A DNA stretch of 64,000 nt from the NCBI GenBank assembly GCA_014529385.2, contig CM043945.1:140160241-140224240 (forward strand), read 5' to 3'. This document shows, piece after piece, positions 42,559 to 53,895 of this stretch. The position numbers were made by a program, and so were the translations under genes. Numbering within the stretch: the first letter of the stretch is position 1; every line of letters starts with the position of its first letter. This DNA is from Adiantum capillus-veneris (Eukaryota > Streptophyta > Polypodiopsida > Polypodiales > Pteridaceae). The notes below the pieces were generated by a model. The model was not told where the DNA came from, searched no databases, and saw only the letters and a program-made list of their open reading frames with translations.

Positions 42559-44840
42559 TCTGTGTCAGTAGAATCACAAGCTGTCAGGATTTTCCTTTCG
42601 CAATCAGTCGCATTTAGACTTTTAGTAAAAAAATAGTTAAAAGTTAAAATTGATCATAACTTGAACAAATTTCATCCATTCTTGTCCATATTTCACCAAT
42701 GGGACTACGAAGAATAGAGCTATGACTTATTAAAATTTGAGCCAATTCTGGGCCTGAGGTACACCGATCGCGATCGTAGTTCTGAGCCCAAAATTAGATT
42801 TGATCACATGAGTGGTTTGCTGATAGTTGGAGGGTCATTTTGGTCCACTCTGTGTTTCATTTAAACCACTTTTGAGTTTAAAGGTCCCAATTTTGGGTTA
42901 AAAGGGAGTTTTGGACTAGACTTTGACTTTTCATGAGTTTTTGATGTCCAAATGGCTTGAAACTTGGTGGGTGACTTGAGCAAGATGTATACAAGGGATT
43001 TGTTAGGTTTTGGTCAAAATCTGATGCTGAGGTACACCGATCGCGATCGTAGTACGTGGGCTTTTTTGGGTGAAAATTGGATGGTCATGGACCCCTATGC
43101 CTGCCCAGCCCACTGATGATTTATTTCCAAGTTTGGGCTTAAAATGAACACATTAGAGAAATTTTTCATTGTTTGACCTTATTTTACTAAGTCTAACCAT
43201 ATTGAGTTTTTCTGATGAAATTTGGTTGGAGCGTGGAGTTAGTTGAAGTTAGTTTTAGAGCTTTCACTGCTCCATGATGTGCTGCTACCATCAGCCTACT
43301 CCACTGTCTGATTTTGACTTGATCATGCACTTTATACCCCGTCTTGGGAGATTTTCTAGACTTGTGCATTTTTTCAGGCATTCTTTGGATACCAATGTGA
43401 TATTTGAGCATCCCTAAGTCACCTTTTGGTCTTTGGCATTGGTTCGGCCAAAATTCACCCTTTGTGTGATCATTCGAGACTGAAATGATCATATCTGTAC
43501 TTGTAGGAGATTCTGAGATCCATTCGAGGTTTTCTACAATTGTACTGACTCTTAGTCGGACAGGTATGCCCTTCAAACTATCCATCATTATTTTTAACCG
43601 GATTTTGGTAGTTGTAGGTCAAATTTTCCCGTTTCGGTTATGTTTGACAAATTAGGACCATTCTATGAGAAAAATTTGTGCATTTTCCTTGAAAATTCAA
43701 GAGAGTGTATCTTTAATTGAGTTCCAAGCCTAGGCCAAATCAAAAGTTGCAAAACCTGCATCTGGGGGCACCGATCGCGATCGTACCACAGAGGCCAAAA
43801 TAATTTTTGACACCTGCAGATTGTAGGCGAGGCTGAGGGGAGGTTTTTTGCAGATTCTGTCCCAAGTTTTCTCAGTGAGGTAACCGATCGCAATCGGTGT
43901 ACCACCACCACACTGAGATTTGATCACATGGCTTTGTTCCTGACCTTGTGGGGAGCACATTGATGTGTTCTGTGCTTGAAAAAAGTTTTGTTTGAATGTC
44001 TCTAAGGGCCCTTGACCTATTTGACCCGATCCGACTTTGATTTGATCTCTTCGTCCGTTTGTGCAATGATTCGCACTTGCATGCGTAATAGACTTAATCT
44101 TTACTTGATAAGGAACATACCTGTGAAATTTGGTATGAAATGCTGGCTCCGACCGTCCTTACGGGGTAGAAATGTGGCAGCTCGCTCTAGGTCAAGAAGC
44201 TCTCTTCTTCTCTCTCAAAATGTGAAAATGAACAATGAGCTAGAATTTGGCCTACCCGACCTATATCTTCCCAAGGTTTTCGTGACATAGGGATGATTTT
44301 TCTTACCTTTGATCCCGATATAATCTGCATACCACTTGTGGGTCGAACCGCTTGTCATTCCGGCGGCGTATGACCGTTTGATGCGATTTCGGCGAAATGT
44401 AGTCATGATCATTAAGGCTGAAATTCGACATCTTCAGATTAGCTTCATATCTTCCATGCTTGATAACCTTATCATGATACTTCGGCGTTTGCTTCCAGAA
44501 CTTGATTCCAACACTTGTGAGAGATATTTTTTAATTTTTGATGTTTTATTAACGAAAATCAAACAAAATAAATTGAAAATACTTATTAACTGGCAAAAAT
44601 TAGCCAAAAATTATTATACTCACCCCTAAGCATATATCTTCACTAGAAGCATCCCAATGCTCCGGATTTTTTCTTTACAGCTCATTATTATGCTGGTTGG
44701 ATGATAAAAACGCTAAAAATGCCAGATTTTGATCAAATATGTTCAAAATTGAACTCTAAATAATGAAAAAACACACATTATGTACATATATACACGTTGG
44801 ACCCCTTAATGTTCTTGACTGCTGCTAGATTCATCAGTTA
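42559..44840 (+). repeat. Gene-free stretch with GGTACACCGATCGCGATCGT modules
   Basis: No gene is supported. Modules with the palindromic core CGATCGCGATCG occur at about 42752, 43030, 43766 and (as CGATCGCAATCG) 43880, in the plus orientation GGTACACCGATCGCGATCGT. Surrounding sequence is diverged repeat. The part below 44840 may be the 3' LTR of element D, but no matching 5' LTR was found. Confidence 0.6.
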
Positions 44841-44853
44841 CTCCCTCCTTCCT
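44841..44853 (-). other. Element D polypurine tract
   Basis: Minus-strand AGGAAGGAGGGAG after the last coding frame, very like element A's tract at 204-217. Confidence 0.5.
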
Positions 44854-44941
44854 AGACTGAGTCGTCCCGGACGAAGGTTGGGTGCATGTGCATGGGTTTT
44901 GAAATATGTGTCTATGCATGGCCGTGTAATGTGGCCCTATT

Positions 44942-46260
44942 CTAATGTGGCCCTATTCTCATGTTTGAGACAATGCGTTGGGTAACAAGGTGTTGTGCAA
45001 GATGCGGGGATTGAATGTAGTTTTCAGTGGCTTTTGATGGCAAGGGTAGCTGTGTATGGAACAGAAGAGCTTGCAGTCGAATTGCTCTTTCACTGATTAT
45101 TGGTGTTGTGATAGAAACTATTTTTGGAACCCATTTGTATGCGGTTTGTTGCATCTTTACAGATTCGACTTTAGTTTCCTGAATTTTCATAGGTTTCCAG
45201 TGCCATTTTGGTAGTTCAGGCTTCCTGTTTTGAGTTTTTGGTTTCCCTTCGAGCTTTGTCGCCGAATGTTTGGTTTTCTCCAGTTTTGGTTGCCATTTCC
45301 ACTCTGGACTAACTCCTGAAGGTCTTTGATATGGTGTTGCTTTCGTCAGGAGTTTGTCCTTGGGTAGCCATATCTGGCTCTGTTTGTTCGGCATGATTTT
45401 TTTCTTTATCCATACTTTTCGAACAAACTTTTTTGGTGTTTTTGGTAGATGAGCTGGTTGCTTTTTGTCGATGGGGATACTCGACCACGAGTGATCTGTT
45501 TTGAATGGAGTCATGTACCTGTTAGAGTTGTGTGTGTACATCAACGCATGTTCTGACCATTCAGTAATTGCATTGTACGTTCGCATCCATGGAACTCCCA
45601 AACATAGTGATTCTCTGATTTCTCCGTCTTTCATCATGAAAAATTGATGAGGACAACTATTTCCATCAATATTGATTGGTAAGTTTACTATCCCCAATGT
45701 TGGCATTGTTGCCCCGTTTGCGGCTTGTAAATCACGTGTGGATTGCACTAGGGATTCATCTGTAAGCATCTTGTAAGTGGAGAAGTTGACCACATTGACT
45801 CTTGCTCATGTGTCAATCAATGCTCGTTGATATCTGCCATGTGGAAGTCTGACATTGATGCAAACATCGATTCCTATTTCCCATTTCTCATCAGTGTGAA
45901 TTATAGAAAGAGGAATTTGAGCCGTATCTGCTGGTTGAGGAAGTCTTTGTTGTTGTAAGTTTTGTTTTCCTTTTAAAATCCTGATTCTGGCCTCCTCCTG
46001 CACTTGAGCTTTTGTCTCATTTGCTTTGTTCTTGCACTGCTTCACAGCGTGTATTTTGGCAAGCATCTCTGAGGTTAGTGGTAGGTTGTACTTCTTTAGT
46101 CTGCAACCACTAATCCAGTTAGGCATCTCCACTCCCTCTAATGTCGCAAGTTTAATGGCACCGCTAGATGATATGTCATGAATCACATAGGATCCATTGC
46201 CTCGCTTTTTGAGTTTCTAGGAATGTTGTTTCAGGGTATACATTAAGACGTAATCCCCCA
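44942..46260 (-). pseudogene. Element D integrase C-terminus, retropepsin and W-x-P-K tail
   Basis: One minus frame with two stops. It starts with an integrase GPY/F-like end (MGDYVLMYTLKQHS, GNGSYVIHD, LKKYNLPL), then a ~90-residue charged linker, then a retropepsin: ALIDT followed by TGA where Gly is expected, ARVNVVNFSTY, NGATMPTLGIVNLPI and a closing LGVPWM. A Lys-rich tail follows with IWLPK, WKWQPK, WHWKP and YKWVPK. So the protease lies C-terminal to integrase, the reverse of the usual PR-RT-RH-IN order. Because the same frame joins integrase end and protease, a chance juxtaposition of two elements is unlikely but not excluded. Confidence 0.75.
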
Positions 46261-46302
46261 TAGCAAATTCCTTGCTGATAACATGTTGGTCAAAGAATGA
46301 TT

Positions 46303-47310
46303 TCATGTTTTGTTTTGCACGTAGATTGATGCAACAACTCTCAATCTAGTTTCATCTAGTTTTTCCAAGATATCTACTTGATTGGATAATTCATGGCACG
46401 TCCATTCTAATTCTTTAGCGACCCGAAGTGTAGGGATAAGAAATTCAAGTGGAAAAATCGCTTGAATTCCATAAACCATGTTGAACGGAGTCGTTCCGAT
46501 TGATGTTTTGTAAGCTACTCTATATGCCCATAAAGCTGAATGCAGCTTTTGATCCCAATCAGCTCTTGATTCGCTAACAATTTTGGTGAGAATTGTCACC
46601 AAAATCTTGTTCATACTTTTTGCTTGGCCGTTAGCTTGTGGGTGATAGGGAGTTGAATTCCTGTGAATTACCATGAATTCATCCAATCGGAATTCGATCA
46701 CTTCATTGATGAAGTGAGTCCCTCTATCGCTCACTATCTCTATTGGTAAGCTATATCTGGTGAAATGTTCTCATACAAAAAATGTGCTATCGTTTTTGCA
46801 TCATTTTTTGTTGTTGCTTTTGCTTCCACCCATTTTGCTAGATAATTTGTTGCCACAATAATGTATTGAGCGTGCGTTTTATATCCAGGAGGCGCAATCG
46901 GTACTACAAAATCTATTCCCTATTTCGCAAATGCTCTTGCCCCCATCATTGGCCTCAAGGGCATATCATCTCGTGCTCTAGGAATCTTTTTCTTCTGGCA
47001 ATCGTCACATCGTTTCACAAACTCTTCAGCGTCCATGAATAGTGTAGGCCACCATATGCCTGCAATAAGAATTGCTTTGGCCGTTTTGTCTAGCTGAGAA
47101 ATGTCCACCAGCTTGTTCGCCATGTGCTTGCTCTAAGATAGGAATGTATTCCTCTTCAGTCGCGCACATTCTCAATTGATTGTCTTTTCCCCTCTTGTAA
47201 AGATTGTCCTCAATCAGTACATAGTTTTCTGCCTCTTTCGTGATTGTTTTGATAGGTGATCTACTCATCCCTTTAGGTAGTATCTTGGTTGGTGAGGTAT
47301 TCAACAATGT
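46303..47310 (-). pseudogene. Element D integrase finger and core
   Basis: Broken frames give the HHCC finger (HGEQAGGHFSA, WWPTLFMDAEEFVKRCDDC) and the core (MSDRGTHFINEVIEF, STPYHPQANGQ). The catalytic Glu after NGQA is Lys (codon AAA). Stops and shifts lie between 46735 and 47307. Confidence 0.8.
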
Positions 47311-47677
47311 AGCTACTCCATCGGGGTGCTACAGATAATTTGAATAGAGTCGCGTGTTCTATTAGCCTTTGAAATGTGCATCTAACACATGATTTAATAT
47401 ACATATGAACACTATGTTGCATTTTCGGCCAATACACACCCATTCTCATCAATCTTTGATACGTTTGTGCATGCCTATTGTGAATCCTCGTTGTTTATAC
47501 ATGATCTTGGTTTAGATACAATTCCCATTCACTCGATTCAACACAAAGCCTAAGGATTTGATCCGATCCCTATTTGTATAGCCTTCCTGCCAACATTACC
47601 AATGATCTAGATGCTGCAATGGTAGATGGTTGTCTTGTCACATTCAATGACCCAATAGTCAGCAAGGGAATTACATC

Positions 47678-48184
47678 CTAGCTCCATCTTGGAACCCTTT
47701 CTATGTTGAAAAGATATGCATCTGGCAAATCATCATCAACTCCTACCGGATTTTCTCCCTGCATCATTCTAGATAAATGATCCGCTCTTTGGTGTGTAGT
47801 TTCTTTTTTGACTACTACCGTGAAGTCAAACTCAAGCATTATGATGAACCATCGAACAATCCTCCCCGTACTGCAAGGTTTGTTTACTAAGTACAGCAGT
47901 GCTTGGTGATCAACAAAGAATACAAATTTATTGGAAAGTAAGTAGTGTCTAAACTTTTTCACTGCATAGATCATACCCAAACCCTCCCTCTCAGTTGTTG
48001 TGTAATTATTCTCTATATTGTTCAATTGTCTACTGGAGTAACTGATTGGAAAATCCATGTTGTTCTCTCCAGGTTGTGCAAGTATGCAACCTATAGCATA
48101 TGCTGATGCATCTATGTGGATGTGGAATATCTTTTCCCAATCCGGAGCCTTCAAAATTGGAGCGGAAATCAACCTTTGCTTCAA
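47678..48184 (-). pseudogene. Element D RNase H
   Basis: Open frame with the Ty3-type RNase H: FHIHIDASAYAIG (first Asp), YTTTEREGLGMIYAVKKFRHYL and FVDHQALLYL, ending in HQRADHLSRM. Catalytic residues look kept here, unlike the RT part. Confidence 0.85.
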
Positions 48185-48218
48185 AGTTTGAAAAGATTTC
48201 TCGCACTCATCTATCCAC

Positions 48219-49561
48219 TCAAATCATAGTTATCAGCTCCGCGTAAAGTGGTTTTGCAATTATAACGTATGAGTAGATAAATCTGCAATAACATCCATAA
48301 TAGGCCATAAATGCATGTACCTCCTTTACCTTTACTAGTCGTGGTAGATCAACAATGATGCTGATCTTCTCCATGTCTGTCGAAATACCATTTTTGGACA
48401 CTATATGTCCCAATATTTTGCCATGTCTTACCATGAAGACACATTTCTCTAGATTCAGGAAAATTCGATACAGTCTGCATTTTTCGAACACCTTGGTCAA
48501 GTGCTCTATGTGCTCCAATCTTACGAGAGAGTGAACGCACAAGTTATACATGTAAATTTCTAGGAAATGTCTTAGATATTATTTAATAGCATGACCCATC
48601 ATCCTCTGAAATGCGGCTGGTGCATTTGTTAAGCCAAAAGTCATTACCGAATGCAAAAATACCCCATTCAGTTGCAAAAGCCGTCTTGTGTTGATCCTCT
48701 GGCTTTATTGCAAGTTGGTTGTAACCCGAAAAGCCATCTAAGAAACTATAAGCTTCTTTACCTGCCACTCTTTCTATTACATGATCAGTAATGGGTAGGG
48801 GATAGTTGTTCCGAATTGTAGCAGCGTTTACTTTCTTGAGATTGACGCACACTCTTAACTTTCCATTTTTCTTCGGGACCACCACAATCGGTGTGCTCAA
48901 TTTCGTAAATAAACTCCGCCTCTTTAAGCTTATATATCTCCTCCTTGATCTTTTTTGCAAACGTCTCATTGTAAGTATATGGACGTTGTCTGCTGGGTTT
49001 GGCGTCATTCTTAAGGGGTATTGTGTGTTGATAGATACTTGGACCCACCCCCTTAAGATCTTTGTATGACCATGCAAACACATCTCTATACTGTTTAAGA
49101 GTAGCTACCAAAAGCCTTTCCTCGTCTTCAGTAAGATCCGTGGCAATATATGCAGGTTTTGGATCTTCTCCCAGCTCCGCTAGATCTATTTGTTTGGATT
49201 TTTCAGGACCATCGTACGATGTACCAGGTTCCTTCAATTCCCTCATCGCTTGTTGCACTATGATTTTCCTATCTTGTATGGTATACTTCTTATAATGGGA
49301 CGGTGCATCCATCTTGTCAGAATTCGTGTCCTCATTTGTTTCCAATTCAGTCGTCCATATGTCTCTAAGGGTTCGCTTGAGCTTATTGTACTCCGTTTTC
49401 CTCTCTATTTTGGTCATTCCAGACCCTGTTTTCCCCCCTTTGTGTGACTTAGTCGTTCGCTTTTCGTGTCTGTTCTTCTTGTTGTTTTTCCATGGTTTAG
49501 TTTTGATAAATCGGCCAGTGACCTCAATGTTTGGAGGTGATAACAACATACAAGTGCCCAC
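48219..49561 (-). pseudogene. Element D reverse transcriptase
   Basis: An N-terminal region with a basic linker, then ATDLTEDEERLLVATLKQYRD, PLKNDAKPSRQRPYTYN, VVVPKKNGKLRVCVNLKKVN and FLDGFSGYNQLAI. Frameshifts occur near 49000 and 48620, and a stop near 48551. The catalytic box, expected as F-M-D-D, reads Y-M-Y-N. The 3' part has LNLEKCVF and LGHIVSKNGIS. Confidence 0.82.
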
Positions 49562-52013
49562 CTAGCCAAGGCGCCCGTTGGGTCAGCCGGCCAAAGTTTT
49601 GATGTGGTCACATTATTTTTTCGATGTTTAATACATCAAACCCTGTAAAAGCCTAATGTCAATCGTCTATGTCAAGTCTAAGTCAAAGATGTAATATTTC
49701 CAATGATGTATGTAAAGGTCCATGAGAAGTTGGCCACCGGCCACTTTAGAAAGCTCTAGGTATATAATACACTAAGGTTAGTGGGAAAGGGGGATTATTA
49801 TTTGGGAAGATAAGAGACTATTGCGTTACGCACAGAGAGCTACCTCATTGCTCCAACTTGTAATCATCGCTTATGTGGCTATGGTAATCCAAATTCAGTT
49901 TTGTTTCTTGCATTGTGTTCCTCTTACTCTGCTCTTTCATTCAAGTGTAAGCATTCAAGATTCGATGAAGGTTTCAAACGCATCCATTTAGGCCTTAAAT
50001 CGTTGTTTTGAGTGTTCATATGCGTATTTTATGTTGTTTTGACCCTAGGAGAGGCTTTAGGGACCCAAAAACGACCCATTAGGGTCATCCGTTTACTATT
50101 TTTGTGTACTTTGGGAGGAACGATCGCGATCCATGTACCTCCCCAGAATGCTGTGATAGTGATAGGATATGTTCCTGATAGTCCCATGTAGCTTCCCTTC
50201 AAGTTTCATGCGATTCTGATATGATTTGCATGGTGAACGGGCGTGATGACTGTAGAGCTATGTAGAAGGACATAAGCAGATTACTTGGCTTTAGTGCGAT
50301 TGATTTTCTTGTAGAGTTAGTAGTTGCATCTCTTCGAGTTCACTTCATTAGGGTTGACATGCTAGTGAGTTTCCATGCCTCATCCGAGTCGCTTCCCTTG
50401 TATCGATAATTTTATGTTGATTCTTGAGAGCTATGCTATGGACGTCTGTCGCGGCGGGGAATGAATCTTAGGTGATGAGTGACCGAGTGCGTATTCAGAG
50501 TATTCTTATTGTTCCAAAAGATAATTTCCATTCCATTTACATTTCAGTGAATCATCTAGACAAGGGTTTAGTGCTTAGTGGAGTCTAGGGCCAGTGGACT
50601 GGCTAGATCTACTCTTGAGAGATATAGGGAGTTGTGAGTGAGGGTGCTTTAAGCATTTTTTCTTTTCAAATTTCTTTGTATCGATTGAATACTGATCCAT
50701 CATTCGTTTTTTATCCTGTTTGTTTTGTTTGATTCATTTTCTTATGTTCTTTCATTTCTGTACTTAGGAGTAGGATAAGTAAATCACATTCCAGTCAGAT
50801 TTGGGACAAAAGATAGAGTCAAAAACACAAGAAAACCATAACTTTGGCAAAAGAGCCATAAGACTCTGAAATAGAAAATTTGACCAAACAGAGCTGAAAT
50901 TGATTCAAATCACAAAGTGGTAGCACCAAACACTGGGAAATACTTGTCAGAGAGAGGCTGTAAAATTTCATCAGATTTGGCTATGGTACTACAATCGCGA
51001 TCGGTGTACCTCAGTGTCAGAATTGTACAAGATTTGACATGTGCCTTCCTGATAAGATTCTAAACAAGTTTGTCTAAAGCAACCACACCCAAAAACATCA
51101 AAAAAAAAGGAAATCATGCCACTTGGGTAAAACTAGCCCGACAGACCTAGAAAGTGCAAAATCTTAGCTTCTGGTGATCCAAATGCAAAAATACTTGGGG
51201 GATAGCCTTTAAACATCAGTGTCTTCAAGCATGCCAAATTTGGTCTAATTTGGGCTCAGAACTACGACCGCGATCGGTGTACCTAAGTGCCAGATTTTGA
51301 CCAGATTTCCTCTGTGGGATCCTCAGGTGTATAAAAACATAAAAGTCTAAAGGACCTAGAGCCAGAAACCTCAAAATACCTGTCAAACCATCTGAATATA
51401 GATCCAAGTCAAAATCTGCTAAACTGGCATAGAAATTGACTTTCAGTAGACCAAAACACATCAAAACTGGGAAGAAACCATGCAGAGGGATAGCATGTGC
51501 ATAGGACAAGCCTAGGTATCTCTCAAATCCCACATCAAACATCAAAATCAATCAAACCTGATAAAATTGGAAAACTAGCATGACAGACCAAGAAACTGTA
51601 AAATCCTGACTTTTTTGAGTCCAAATACAAAAGTGCCTAGCAGGTAGTCTTAAAATAGCCTAGTGAACAAGCTGGTGAAGTTTCATCCAATTTGGGCTCC
51701 AAACTACGATCGCGATCGGTGTACTTCAGTCCCAGATTTTGACCAGACTTTACCCACACATACACCTAGGTTATATAAGATACCAGACTTTACCCACACA
51801 TACACCTAGGTTATATAAGATACCAGGAGTTTTCAAAATTCAAAAAAGTGACCAAAATAGCCAAAAATAGCAGACAGTCAGAAAACCACTGCAGTAGACC
51901 AAGATCTGGTGAAAACTTGACTTTTTCTTGTCCAAATTCAGCTCGTACTACGATCGCAATTGGTGTACCATAGTGACATTTTGAGTTGAGACTTGGTGAG
52001 TAGCACTACAAGA
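49562..52013. repeat. Gene-free stretch with inverted CGATCGCGATCG modules
   Basis: No gene supported. A TATATAATA box at about 49758 followed by purine-rich sequence could be an old LTR promoter on the plus strand. Modules matching those at 42.7-43.9 kb occur near 50990, 51265, 51705 and 51950, all in the opposite orientation (ACTACGATCGCGATCGGTGT). A 40-bp tandem duplication lies at 51742-51822. Confidence 0.6.
51742..51822 (+). repeat. 40-bp tandem duplication
   Basis: ACCAGACTTTACCCACACAT through TATATAAGAT is present twice back to back (51742 and 51782), identical by eye. Confidence 0.95.
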
Positions 52014-52439
52014 GGTTGTGTGCTCTTGTGAAGCTGTTAGCGACGGAAATACACTAGGTTTTTATAACCCCCGGCGTCGCTAAAACCGTCGCTATGAGCG
52101 TCGCTATATAGCGACGCTCATAGTGACGGTTATAGCGACATTTACACAGAAGACTATAGCGACGCTACAGAGCCATAAATAGCGATGGTTTTAGCGACGC
52201 CCGAGAGAATTTTTTTTTGGTGACAGGGCATTGAATGCCCTGCCACCCATCAACCATATTATACTTGATTCACTTTTTAAAAAAAGTGCAAGGGTAGATA
52301 ATAGACCCAAAATAGTCACCCACAAGACGCATTGTTTGCAAAATTGACAATTGTACACATCATAGGCAAAATGAATTGATTGGCAAATGTAATAATGACA
52401 ATTGTACAACATCATAGGCATAAAGAATTGATTGGCAAA

Positions 52440-53677
52440 AGGAACTGCGGTGACAAATGTAATAATATACATGGTTCAAAAAGACGTATAAAATCCGTCT
52501 CATGATACATAAGCTATGAGAAACCCTAAACTAATGCTATCTAGCTACGGCTAAACTGACGTCGTCTAGTCAGACGTCTCATCGCGTCCAAGCGGCTTAT
52601 CTGTCGGATTCTGCAAAAAAAGACAATAAGACAGCTTTCAGTAAGTATAAACATATAACGACATTTATAAAACAATACAAAGAATAGAAAAGAGTAAACC
52701 CTAATACTAACCATGCCGCCGCGAGAACTGAGAATGTCCATCAGGGCGTTTAAGCCCTTCTTGCCTGCGTACTCGCGCTCGTACGGTGTGGGATCACGTC
52801 CTGTCATCGACCACTGTCAAAACATACAAAGATTTCATTATGTTAGAATTAAAAAACTCATAAACCTTAAACTATCGAACATAAAGAGCAATGCGAAAAC
52901 ACTTACAAAATCGGCCTCAAATGATGCCCATCCAACGCTCCCCAAGTGGTGCGAGCTCCCTGCCTCTACTCGCGCTCTGGCTGCATCCTTTTGTTGCTTC
53001 CACTTGTCGGGATTCTCGCGCGCTGCTTTCTTCGCATTCTTCCAATCTTCTTTGGCCAGCCAATCTGGCCTGTTCCACCCATTCTTGATTTCTTTTTGCA
53101 CTTCGGAACGCTTGTGTTTGCAGTATTCGCGCATTCGAATCTTTATCAGGTCTTCATTGAAGCGTTGATCCCGTGTTGGAACGGGAAACTCATCATGAAG
53201 TATGCTGATGACTCTGTTTTTTAAATCACTTGGTACTTCACTCCATTTGTTTAGTATGTAGTGTCTAAACAGCTGAGAGCAAAGACCACGCATGCGCGAG
53301 ATCACCTTCTTGCCGTCATCATCCATGATGATGCCGCCGCTGAAGTCGACGGAGTAAGACAAGCCCTCTGGCCGATGACGTGTGAACCTTGGTGTCCCGG
53401 CAGGGGTCTCTAGCGGCGTGTCGATGGGGGTACGGACGTCAGGTGTCTCCACCGGCGTCTGGGCCCCGAAGCGAGGAGTGTCGAGTGGGGTGGCCCCTGG
53501 CGGAGTAGGTAGAGGTGTGTAGCTGCTAGGAACAGTCAGCCGTGCAAAACCTGGCGTAGATGGCGATGATGTGGCTGGTGTGGGGGCGGGCAAAGAAGGG
53601 GAGGGTAAAGAGCCTCGCCGAACACGAGGCGGTGTGGAGGCATCGGTGGCGGAATCTCCACAACAACCGCCACCGCC
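52440..53677 (-). pseudogene. CACTA Transposase_24-type protein, copy 2, 5'-deleted
   Basis: Starts within the Gly/Cys run (GGGGCCGDS) because upstream exon sequence is deleted. From there to the GTAAGT donor at 52906 the frame is open, including the Lys codon that is TAA in copy 1, and exon 2 (about 52813-52712) is also free of the copy 1 stop. PF03004 region: DFSGGIIMDDDG, REYCKHKRSEVQKEIKNGW. It lacks a start and is therefore broken, but by a different lesion from copy 1. Confidence 0.8.
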
Positions 53678-53890
53678 ATAGAGTAGACAATCACGCAAAG
53701 ACCATTAAATACAATGACGTAATGACGCATATAAATACAATGATGCAATGAATTGAGTGATAGAAGAGGCAAGTCGAAAACTCAGAATTTTCAATCAAAA
53801 GATGTGAGCGCGAGTAGAAAAGAGCCTTATACACCATGGAAGGTACTTAGAGAGCCAGAGCTTTTACAACACGGAGCAAAATTGTTCAAA

Positions 53891-53895
53891 TACAA
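53891..53895. other. Target-site duplication TACAA, left copy
   Basis: TACAA precedes the chromovirus LTR; the other copy is at 63080-63084. The uninterrupted site is readable in CACTA copy 1 near 34011. Confidence 0.95.

Larger units (their letters stand above)
44841..49561 (-). mobile_element. Element D: decayed Ty3-type pol with protease after integrase
   Basis: On the minus strand: RT (49561-48219), RNase H (48184-47678), integrase (47310-46303), integrase C-terminus, linker, retropepsin and W-x-P-K tail (46260-44942), then a polypurine tract (44841-44853). No gag frame is seen on the RT side (49562-52013). RT catalytic Asp-Asp reads Tyr-Asn, the integrase Glu reads Lys and the protease active-site Gly codon is TGA, so it is dead. 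LTRs not identified; ends approximate. Confidence 0.7.

Noticed and set aside
49562-49830. Possible plus-strand solo LTR with TATATAATA box
   Set aside because: No matching partner, no duplicated flanks and no clear TG/CA ends; mentioned only as a possibility.
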